Program-made: the position numbers and the translations under genes
Source of the DNA: Candidatus Poribacteria bacterium
GTDB taxonomy: Bacteria; Poribacteria; WGA-4E; DTYX01
NCBI GenBank assembly: GCA_012961655.1
Contig: DTYX01000181.1
Span: 1 to 6,996 of the forward strand
Direction: 5' to 3'
Length of the DNA: 6,996 nt
The notes under the pieces: generated by a model
The model's database searches: none
What the model was told of the DNA's origin: nothing
Seen by the model: the letters and a program-made list of their open reading frames with translations, nothing else
Part shown: positions 1 through 5,577 of the stretch, piece by piece
Layout: every line of letters starts with the position of its first letter
Position numbering within the stretch: the stretch's first letter is position 1

Positions 1-356
1 CCGTCATCCACATAGCCATTTTGGATAGTAAATCCGCTCACTACTGATTCTTCACCTTCACCGCTTTGGAAAATAAAACCTCTACCATCACTTTCACAAT
101 CAATGATACAATCCTCTGCACCATTTTCCGATGTGACAGTAATAGCTTTGCCTTTGAAATCCAAATTCTTATTGCCAGTGCCAGTATACGTCCCATCAGC
201 TACAAGTACTGTATCACCATCCACCGCAGCATCGATGCCGTCTTGAATTGTTGGATATTCTGGAGTAGGCACGGGGATAATCTTAGCTTGCGCAAAACCA
301 ACAATTACTAATACCAAAAAGCTTAATAACGCTAAAATGATTTTTAATCCTTTCAT
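1..356 (-). CDS. Secreted right-handed beta-helix repeat protein, N-terminal part (runs off the window)
   Basis: The first 118 codons of a gene that leaves the window at position 1. The start ATG (354-356) has a strong AGGAGG Shine-Dalgarno site at 366-371, 9 bases upstream. Residues 1-24 form a Sec signal peptide: short basic start MKGLK, hydrophobic core, then GFAQA before the likely cut ahead of Lys25. The mature part reads PEYPTIQDGIDAAVDGDTV, then VLVADGTYTGTG, then an SGFTIQNG turn around residues 107-114. This is the usual opening of parallel beta-helix surface proteins related to pectate lyase or polymorphic outer-membrane proteins, in which 'TIQ.AIDAA..GDTV.V..GTY' forms the first coils. 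Such proteins are exported and may bind or cleave polysaccharide, but no catalytic residues are visible here, so enzyme activity cannot be claimed. Two cysteines (83 and 87) lie close together. A possible promoter lies at 416-444. The C-terminus is not in the window. Confidence 0.85.
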   Translation of the reverse strand, partial: MKGLKIILALLSFLVLVIVGFAQAKIIPVPTPEYPTIQDGIDAAVDGDTVLVADGTYTGTGNKNLDFKGKAITVTSENGAEDCIIDCESDGRGFIFQSGEGEESVVSGFTIQNGYVDD

Positions 357-365
357 TTTTTAAAA

Positions 366-371
366 CCTCCT
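366..371 (-). promoter_or_regulatory. Shine-Dalgarno site of the beta-helix gene
   Basis: Minus-strand AGGAGG, 9 bases from the ATG at 356. It is a perfect anti-16S match and supports the start of this edge-truncated gene. Confidence 0.8.
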
Positions 372-415
372 GAAGTTTTCTTCTGAGTTCAAATTTCTGT
401 TGCTTTACCGAATTC

Positions 416-444
416 AGAATAGTACGCCTTGATGACAAAATCAA
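416..444 (-). promoter_or_regulatory. Possible sigma70-type promoter for the beta-helix gene
   Basis: On the minus strand TTGATT (439-444) is followed after 17 bases by TATTCT (416-421). Each hexamer matches the consensus at four of six positions. Transcription would start near 409, giving a leader of about 50 bases that contains the AGGAGG site. The -35 hexamer lies within the inverted repeat at 427-446. The gap 357-490 holds nothing else that I can recognise. The match is modest and the call is inferred from position. Confidence 0.35.
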
Positions 445-446
445 GG
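427..446. repeat. Perfect 7-bp inverted repeat (CCTTGAT / ATCAAGG, 6-base loop)
   Basis: CCTTGAT at 427-433 pairs perfectly with ATCAAGG at 440-446 across a six-base spacer. It sits between the hepT stop and the beta-helix gene and covers the candidate -35 box. No T-run follows the stem in the minus-strand direction (CGTACT follows), so an intrinsic terminator is unlikely. An operator or a chance palindrome are the alternatives. Confidence 0.45.
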
Positions 447-490
447 AAAAAATATAATCGTATGGTTACATAGAAATTTAACCTTCAGCT

Positions 491-946
491 TTAAATCTCT
501 CTGGAAGACCTTTCACTTCCTTCACTTGTAAGATAAGCTCTAATGGCATCTTCGAATAGCTTAAAATCTCCAAGTTCTTCCCGAAGAATACGGTATACCT
601 GTCTATCATCTACCATCCAGTATCGATGAACTAATAGATTTCTGAATCGCGCCATTTGAACGAGCCTTTCGGTGAATTCGTCATCGAAGACTGCCGCTTC
701 CTTCATCACCCGAAAGACATCGGCGTATTCCTCGGGCGTTCCCAAATTCCTTGAAGCGATTAAGTGATTGCAAATATCAATTGCAGCCTCGATTGCCACG
801 ATGAAGTTATATTTAGCGCTGTCGGCTTTTTCAAAGCTTCTAAGGAACGTTTCTTCAGATGTTTGGGATAGATTTTTGAGCTTTTCCACAGCAAGATGGA
901 GTTCTGCAAAAAGTCGAATTAAAACATCGTTATCTAAATTGTTCAT
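491..946 (-). CDS. hepT: HepT-like HEPN ribonuclease toxin (DUF86), type VII toxin-antitoxin
   Basis: A 151-residue, mostly helical HEPN-domain protein of the HepT/DUF86 family. The diagnostic RX4HXY motif is intact: Arg102-Asn-Leu-Leu-Val-His107-Arg-Tyr109. In known HepT toxins the Arg and His form the RNase site at a dimer interface, and the Tyr is the residue that the MntA antitoxin blocks by adding AMP. All three are present, so the toxin looks functional. Other family features are the 'AKYNFIVAIEAAIDICNHLIAS' helix (residues 44-65) and the 'PEEYADVFRVMKEAAVFDDEF' stretch (71-91). The length is close to the usual family size. The ATG overlaps the mntA stop as ATGA, with GGAGG at 951-955 inside mntA, so the two are probably translationally coupled. 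The polar tail after residue 140 is the least family-like part. No terminator was found in the 134 bases downstream. Confidence 0.93.
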   Translation of the reverse strand: MNNLDNDVLIRLFAELHLAVEKLKNLSQTSEETFLRSFEKADSAKYNFIVAIEAAIDICNHLIASRNLGTPEEYADVFRVMKEAAVFDDEFTERLVQMARFRNLLVHRYWMVDDRQVYRILREELGDFKLFEDAIRAYLTSEGSERSSREI

Positions 947-1389
947 CGTTCCTCCCCCAACACCATCTTGCGGTAAAGCAACCTTCGGTGTGGAAGAAAG
1001 TCAAAGTAGAAATCCCTTGTTCTCGTTTCAAACTCGATACGCTGTTTTTCATCCATAGAGAATAAAAGTCTACCACTGTTTATCACTCTGAACCTGAAGG
1101 AAAGTGGAGCAAAATTGAGTGTTTGGACATCCACTTCGTAACCTTCTAAAGCCAAATCAGCCTTAGCCGCAAGACGAAGTCCGCATTTAAAAAGCGCGTC
1201 ATCACTTTGAAATTTTCCTTCAGCTAAGTAGATACCGATATCTATATCATTGAAGCCATCTTTCTCGACAAAAGAACCGTAGGCGTAAGCGAAAACCACG
1301 GATTTTTCGGCTTTGAGTATTTCCGCAAGTTCTGATAAAATAACCTGCTTCTGTTTTTCACTATTGTGGTGTTTTTTCATCAGTTTCAT
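943..1389 (-). CDS. mntA: MntA-like minimal nucleotidyltransferase antitoxin
   Basis: A 148-residue protein of the DNA polymerase beta-type nucleotidyltransferase fold, partner of the adjacent HepT. Characterised MntA enzymes transfer AMP from ATP to the HepT tyrosine and so neutralise it. Visible catalytic elements, numbered from the chosen start, are Gly38-Ser39, the pair Asp48-Ile-Asp50, and a third acidic residue Asp87 in 'YEVDVQTLN'. The spacer between GS and DxD is 8 residues, against 10 in the textbook GSX10DXD form. I chose the ATG at 1387-1389 because GGAGG at 1396-1400 lies 6 bases upstream. The longer frame from the ATG at 1408-1410 would place that site inside the gene and has no good site of its own. 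The gene begins 22 bases after the receptor stop and overlaps hepT by 4 bases, so it probably shares the receptor's transcript. The C-terminus is rich in Arg and Phe. Confidence 0.9.
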   Translation of the reverse strand: MKLMKKHHNSEKQKQVILSELAEILKAEKSVVFAYAYGSFVEKDGFNDIDIGIYLAEGKFQSDDALFKCGLRLAAKADLALEGYEVDVQTLNFAPLSFRFRVINSGRLLFSMDEKQRIEFETRTRDFYFDFLPHRRLLYRKMVLGEER

Positions 1390-1395
1390 TCCCAA

Positions 1396-1400
1396 CCTCC
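1396..1400 (-). promoter_or_regulatory. Shine-Dalgarno site that decides the mntA start
   Basis: GGAGG on the minus strand, six bases before the ATG at 1389. It sits in the short gap after the receptor stop codon (1412-1414) and favours the inner ATG over the one at 1410. Confidence 0.65.
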
Positions 1401-1411
1401 GGGTCACCATC

Positions 1412-3391
1412 CTAAAAATCCCCGCTGACGCCTAAGACGGGTAGGATAGGAAGTAGATGTTCCTCGTTGCGTTCATAGCGCAAAATATTGCCAGAATCAT
1501 CTGTGATTTTGGTGAAAGAGTATTCGTGAACGTTCTGGCGATTGTAGAGATTCATAACCTGAAAGTACCAATGCAATTTCCAGTGTTTGAAAGTATGTGT
1601 TCTTGTTAGTCGGAGGTCGAGGCTGTGATATGCTGGAAGACGATTGGCATTTATTGGTCCAAGTCTCTTTTGCCAAATTTCACTGTCGGGCAGATAGACT
1701 TTCTCATACCGCACTTCCGTATAGGGATTTCCACTGTGGAAACGCCAGCTTAAATGTACATTCAGGTTTTCCGAAAACGCATAACCGACATTGAGCGCAA
1801 GTGTGTGCCGCTGGTCAAAGTCCCGAAAGAAGTCTTGTCCGCCAACTTTTTCCTTTGCGACGCTATACGCATATCCTATGCTCCACGAAATGCGAGGTGG
1901 GATGAATTGATTTAAAAACAGTTCAAAGCCTTTGGCTGTGCCCGATTCCGGATTTATGATAATTTGGCTTTTTCTGCCATAATCCCGAATCTGTCCAACC
2001 AGATTATCAAGGGTTTTGTAGTACGCCTCGGCTCTGATGAGTAAATTTTGCTTCGGTGATAATTCACAGCCCAGGATATAATGGGTCGCCTTCTCCGATT
2101 TCCCAAATTCGGTTATATTATCTTCCACTGGTAAGTTTAGAATTTCGACGGGTTGATGATACAAACCCCAAGCCCCGCGAATGAGAAAATTTTGTTTTAG
2201 TCTGAGAGCAACAGCCACTCTTGGACTAAACTCAAAACGCTGGTTATAATGCTGATAAATATATCGCAGACCGAAATTCGCCGCGATTGGCGATGCGATT
2301 TGCCATTCATCCTGAAGAAATCCTCTCAAATCCCAACCGCTCGGGCTCACATCGACATCAATTTTATCCTCTTTGTAGTGATAATCGGCAGTCGCCCACC
2401 GCCATTTTACTCCTGCCTTTACAGTATGTGAAGCGAGAGGCTTGTAGTTCAATTCCCCTTTGCCGCCGAAGTAGGTGAAATCTCTGTCGTCGATTCCGTC
2501 AATTCCATCGCATTTTTCTTGATTCGCATCTCCCGCAAAAAGGTATAAATCGGAAAAAGCTTTCTCGCCGAATAAGTGGCGCCATCGTCCCCACAGGATG
2601 CCGTTGCTGTACTTCGATTTAAGGTCGTTTTCTTCGCCCTGTTGGTCGATTTTATTGGAATCTAAGGCGTACAGAATATCGACGGAAATTTTGTCCTTCC
2701 CCGTTAAATCATGTATAACTTTGGCATACAAGTCAGCGTATCGCGGCTCAAACTCCTCTTCAGTTTCAATCAGAGCCATAATCAAATCGATGTACCCTCG
2801 CCGAGTCGCTATCAACCATGAACCCTTTGGAATCGGTCCCTCAAGTAGCAGATGCGTATTCACAATGTCGATTCCCAAATTTCCTCTGAATTTTTTGCGG
2901 CTTCCCTCTCTTGCGAACACATCGAATACGCCCGACATCTTATCGCCGTATTCCGCTGGAAAACCTCCCATCAATAATTCCGCGCGTTGAACAATGCCCA
3001 AATCAATCGTCGAGATTGCGCCGCCGAAATCTTGCAGATGGTACGGCTCGTACAATTCCATGCCATTCAGACGCACGATAGTCTCGTCTTTCTCGCCGCC
3101 GCGCACGGAAAATCTAGCGCTAAAGTCATTCGCCACGACGCCGGGAAAGACGTGAGCAGCGCGATAAACGTCGTTATCTATCAGCGGAAATTTGTCTATC
3201 TCCGCTTTCGAGAGCGACTTTGGCAATAACACACTATCCGAGATTGTGAATCTGCCGGGCGTCACTCGGATTTCCCCTAATTGAATTACTTCCTCATTTT
3301 CTGATTCTGCTTTAGCACTTAGAATCGGAAAAAGAGACATCGTGAAGATAGTGAATATCAGACTGGATAATATTTTTACTCTTTCACCCAC
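1412..3391 (-). CDS. TonB-dependent outer-membrane receptor (plug plus beta-barrel)
   Basis: A 659-residue outer-membrane receptor that would import a bound substrate using TonB/ExbBD energy. From the GTG at 3391 the protein begins MGERVK, followed by a hydrophobic core and 'ILSAKA', a clean signal peptide cut near residue 28. A TonB-box-like stretch VIQLGEIRV follows at 35-43. The plug domain carries 'FSVRGGEKDETIVRLNGMEL' (about 94-113) and 'GGFPAEYGDKMSGVF' (about 142-156), both typical of the family. The remainder alternates polar and aromatic residues like barrel strands, with 'RHTLALNVGYAF', 'FHSGNPYTEVRY' and 'LDLRLTRTHTF' near the end. The last strand closes with a C-terminal Phe, as outer-membrane barrels do. 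There is no N-terminal carboxypeptidase-like domain, and the length is at the small end for the family. The substrate cannot be read from the sequence. A longer frame opens at a GTG at 3433, which overlaps the upstream stop but lacks a ribosome site and would give a long charged leader. mntA-hepT follow directly. Confidence 0.9.
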   Translation of the reverse strand: MGERVKILSSLIFTIFTMSLFPILSAKAESENEEVIQLGEIRVTPGRFTISDSVLLPKSLSKAEIDKFPLIDNDVYRAAHVFPGVVANDFSARFSVRGGEKDETIVRLNGMELYEPYHLQDFGGAISTIDLGIVQRAELLMGGFPAEYGDKMSGVFDVFAREGSRKKFRGNLGIDIVNTHLLLEGPIPKGSWLIATRRGYIDLIMALIETEEEFEPRYADLYAKVIHDLTGKDKISVDILYALDSNKIDQQGEENDLKSKYSNGILWGRWRHLFGEKAFSDLYLFAGDANQEKCDGIDGIDDRDFTYFGGKGELNYKPLASHTVKAGVKWRWATADYHYKEDKIDVDVSPSGWDLRGFLQDEWQIASPIAANFGLRYIYQHYNQRFEFSPRVAVALRLKQNFLIRGAWGLYHQPVEILNLPVEDNITEFGKSEKATHYILGCELSPKQNLLIRAEAYYKTLDNLVGQIRDYGRKSQIIINPESGTAKGFELFLNQFIPPRISWSIGYAYSVAKEKVGGQDFFRDFDQRHTLALNVGYAFSENLNVHLSWRFHSGNPYTEVRYEKVYLPDSEIWQKRLGPINANRLPAYHSLDLRLTRTHTFKHWKLHWYFQVMNLYNRQNVHEYSFTKITDDSGNILRYERNEEHLLPILPVLGVSGDF

Positions 3392-3397
3392 TTTATC

Positions 3398-3403
3398 TCT
3401 CCT
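3398..3403 (-). promoter_or_regulatory. Shine-Dalgarno site that decides the receptor start
   Basis: AGGAGA on the minus strand, six bases before GTG 3391. Together with the signal peptide that begins there, it favours this start over the GTG at 3433. Confidence 0.6.
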
Positions 3404-3429
3404 GTTTCGAGAAGTATCACCAAAATAAA

Positions 3430-4340
3430 TCACTTTTTGCCCAATTTATCGGCTCGGCTTTGTCCATTCAACGCTTGTTCAAATTCTTTCAGAGAAGCGC
3501 ATCGTATTGCCTGACGCAGGAGTGTCCTCAACATATTCCTCTCTTCAATCTGATTTACAGTCTCGGAGATGAGAGATGGAACTTCACCAAACCGCTCATC
3601 TAAAGCTTCCAGTATCATCTCTCTACCTTCCTCCAAAAATCCTTGTTGCAACCCTTGCTGTAACCTCTTCCCATAATATCTTTTCCTCTGAATCGTCCAA
3701 TTGTGAAACCCAATCGATAAACTCGAATAGCCCTATTATCTCATCCTCGCTCATACAACCGCCTTATAAGATACCGTTTGGCATTGAACCTGGCGCCTTT
3801 TTGTCTGGCGCGCTCTCTTTCCTGAGAAGCCAAAACCACCATCGCTATTGGATTGGTATCTTCTTCTAACCTATCTCTATCATAATCCATCAATCTGAAA
3901 AAAAGATAACGGAATTCTACTCCACTACCATAAGCTTTAAACTCAAATACTCCTTCGTCTGTGCCTTTTTCTGAGCCGGTCAATATCGCCAGACTCACTA
4001 CCCTCTTGCCATGCCTGTCAAATATCCGATAGAAATACCGAAACATTCTCAGTGAAAATTCTTTGTCCGGATACCCCTGAACTTCTATATGAACCAGAAT
4101 CCATTGTTCGGCTCCGTTCTTCAGATAAACCTTCGCCAGCTTATCGACATATTTTGCGCCTTTAAGGCTTATTATGGAAAGCTGCTCCATTTCCCTATCC
4201 AAGAAGGAAAATCCCCTTTTAAAGTCCACGTCAAAATAAAGATTGGGAACGAAGAGGTGTAAAAGTTGAGGGAAGAAACGCTCTATAACTCTCTTCCAGG
4301 CTTCATCGAAGTAAGCCCAGTATCTATCTCGATTTACCAT
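3430..4340 (-). pseudogene. Broken Rpn-family PD-(D/E)XK nuclease/transposase-like gene, split over three frames
   Basis: Three consecutive minus-strand pieces in different frames read as one family member. Piece one (4340-3741, about 199 residues) runs from MVNRDRYWAYFDEAW to LIRRLYERG and stops. It has Asp66 in 'KYVDKL' and Glu86-x-Gln88 in 'HIEVQGY', the nuclease-like core. Piece two (about 3751-3656) encodes SEDEIIGLFEFIDWV through WEEVTA with no stop. Piece three (about 3660-3430) encodes QQGLQQGFLEEGREM, then LDERFGEVP to the end, the usual glutamine/glycine repeat and C-terminal helices. Both transitions are +1 shifts. From memory of the family, about 20 residues ('YEE...ERIG') are missing between pieces two and three, so that break is a deletion. 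The start ATG 4338-4340 has GAGGA at 4346-4350; an earlier in-frame ATG at 4373 would lie inside the candidate promoter. Intact relatives promote recombination or act as mobile-element nucleases. Piece one alone may still be translated. Confidence 0.8.
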
Positions 4341-4357
4341 GATTTTCCTCGAAATTA

Positions 4358-4385
4358 ATTTTACAGAAATCAAATTTTACGTCAA
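4358..4385 (-). promoter_or_regulatory. Candidate sigma70-type promoter of the Rpn-like gene
   Basis: On the minus strand TTGACG (4380-4385) and TAAAAT (4358-4363) are separated by 16 bases. Each matches the consensus hexamer at five of six positions. It lies in the 76-base gap between the binding-protein stop and the ATG at 4340. Transcription would begin near 4352, giving a very short leader that starts almost at the GAGGA ribosome site. Now that the gene is broken, this promoter may mainly serve the receptor and mntA-hepT further on. Confidence 0.45.
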
Positions 4386-4416
4386 ATATTTCCGTTAACT
4401 GATAGTTTTGTAAAAA

Positions 4417-5517
4417 TCATCGAAAGATATCAGCCCACATCTGTTCCATCTCCCGAATGTTATCTTTTGTCACAACGCGGATGGGACTATATTTGACTTT
4501 GACTTTCCCAACCCCAATAGAAATGAGGTCATCGGATGGAAATTCATTTTTCTCTAAAATATAAAGCGCTGCTTCTAAAGCCGCGAGCGCTCTTTGATAT
4601 GGCATCTCATCAACTTCAAGGAGGTGTTCGCCTTTAAAAATCAATCTACAAGCTTCCTTACCCGCTCCCACTCCTGCTGTCACTATTCCCTTCTTCTCAA
4701 TGTGTGCAAATCCTTTTCTTTTTTCCGGATCGATATTCCATCCAGGTTTATAAACTAAATTATTGAGTTTCACGGCTTGTATCGCGCCGAGCGCGAGTTC
4801 ACTTGAAGCCGAGATAACAGCCTGAATATTTCCCGCATATTTTCCTATGGTTTTACTTACCGTATCGAAAGCGGCGTCCGCTCCGGATACTTGCGGACTA
4901 GAAACGACTTGAATTTCCCGTTGATATCGGTCAAGGACTTCGTAGATTCCCAGAACGATTCGGCGAAGTTTTTCATCGCCGACAGCGCCTTCCAAGACTA
5001 TGACATTCCATTTATCAGCTGGTCTCCTTAACGGATACCATAACTTCAATATTTCAATAGCATTCTCCGCCGCTTTTCCGCCTAAATCCATCTCATTAAC
5101 TTTGATATGTCCGGTGACGGGCACATCTGTTGGGAGTCTATCTAGTGATATTACGGGAACGTTCCAACGACGGGCTTCTTGGAGAACGGGAAGGATTTTT
5201 AGACTTACAGGTTTGATAATCAGGACTTTTATACCGGCTTTTAGCATCCTTTTAACGCCTGATACTTCTCTGGCAACGGGAATCAATGACCTATCGCCGG
5301 CTTGAACATCATTCCACAGGATTTCGACGCCATATTTTTCGGCGTTTTCCATCAGCGCCTGTTTCATCAAAGTGTATACGGGAAACGTTGCTGCATCTAC
5401 ACTAACGCCAATTTTTATCGCATCTTTTTTGCCGCCGCAGGTAAACACGCCGAGAAGGAAAACGGGAGTGAAAAGCATTATGTAGTAAATGTAAGCAAGT
5501 TTTCGATGCTTTGACAT
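4417..5517 (-). CDS. Sugar-type ABC transporter substrate-binding protein (periplasmic binding protein, XylF/RbsB-like)
   Basis: A 366-residue protein of the type 1 periplasmic binding fold used by ribose/xylose-class ABC importers and some sensory systems. The basic start MSKHRK, a hydrophobic stretch (about 7-26) and Cys27-Gly-Gly suggest a lipoprotein. The residues before the cysteine (VFT) are not a textbook lipobox, so anchoring is uncertain. The mature part opens with KIGVSVDAATFPVYTLMKQAL (from residue 35), followed by MLKAGIKVLIIKPVSLKILPVLQEARRWNVPVISLDR (91-127). This is the classic first lobe, with Asp126-Arg127 and Asn141 at positions that usually line the sugar pocket. The second lobe includes 'QAVISASSELALGAIQAVK' and 'VTAGVGAG'. 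The ligand cannot be assigned. No permease or ATPase gene is in the window. It starts 31 bases after the aminotransferase and may share its transcript. No clear Shine-Dalgarno site precedes the ATG at 5517. No terminator hairpin was seen after its stop. Confidence 0.85.
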   Translation of the reverse strand: MSKHRKLAYIYYIMLFTPVFLLGVFTCGGKKDAIKIGVSVDAATFPVYTLMKQALMENAEKYGVEILWNDVQAGDRSLIPVAREVSGVKRMLKAGIKVLIIKPVSLKILPVLQEARRWNVPVISLDRLPTDVPVTGHIKVNEMDLGGKAAENAIEILKLWYPLRRPADKWNVIVLEGAVGDEKLRRIVLGIYEVLDRYQREIQVVSSPQVSGADAAFDTVSKTIGKYAGNIQAVISASSELALGAIQAVKLNNLVYKPGWNIDPEKRKGFAHIEKKGIVTAGVGAGKEACRLIFKGEHLLEVDEMPYQRALAALEAALYILEKNEFPSDDLISIGVGKVKVKYSPIRVVTKDNIREMEQMWADIFR

Positions 5518-5532
5518 AAGGCACGGATTTGT

Positions 5533-5577
5533 GTAATATTATTACGCATTACGTTTTACGTATTACGCTCATTACAC
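5533..5577. repeat. 7-bp tandem repeat (ATTACGY) across the aminotransferase 3' end
   Basis: On the plus strand four contiguous heptamers run ATTACGC (5541-5547), ATTACGT (5548-5554), TTTACGT (5555-5561) and ATTACGC (5562-5568). A variant ATTACAC follows at 5571-5577 after two bases. On the other side GTAAT-ATT-ATTAC (5533-5545) forms a short hairpin-like palindrome. The array starts in the gap before the binding-protein gene and runs into the aminotransferase frame, supplying its stop codon and last residues. It may be a slippage-generated microsatellite or a member of a dispersed repeat family. Confidence 0.7.

Noticed and set aside
66..311. Open plus-strand frame opposite the beta-helix gene
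   Set aside because: It is antisense to a gene with signal peptide, Shine-Dalgarno site and family motifs. Its own translation resembles no family and has no ribosome site.
427..446. Intrinsic terminator after hepT
   Set aside because: The stem is only 7 bp and is not followed by a T-run in the direction of transcription.
2598..2990. 130-codon plus-strand open frame inside the receptor gene
   Set aside because: Antisense to the plug and early barrel of the receptor, serine-rich with no family signal, and explained by codon bias of the real gene.
3391..3433. Receptor start at GTG 3433, coupled to the upstream stop by a GTGA overlap
   Set aside because: No ribosome site precedes it, the upstream gene is broken, and the extra 14 residues would spoil an otherwise normal signal peptide that begins at 3391.
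3650..3760. Programmed ribosomal frameshifting in the Rpn-like gene
   Set aside because: No slippery heptamer or known +1 shift site is visible, two separate shifts would be needed, and an internal stretch seems deleted; decay explains it better.
5533..5577. CRISPR-like or phage attachment repeat
   Set aside because: Units are only 7 bp, contiguous and without spacers; no integrase, tRNA or cas gene is nearby.
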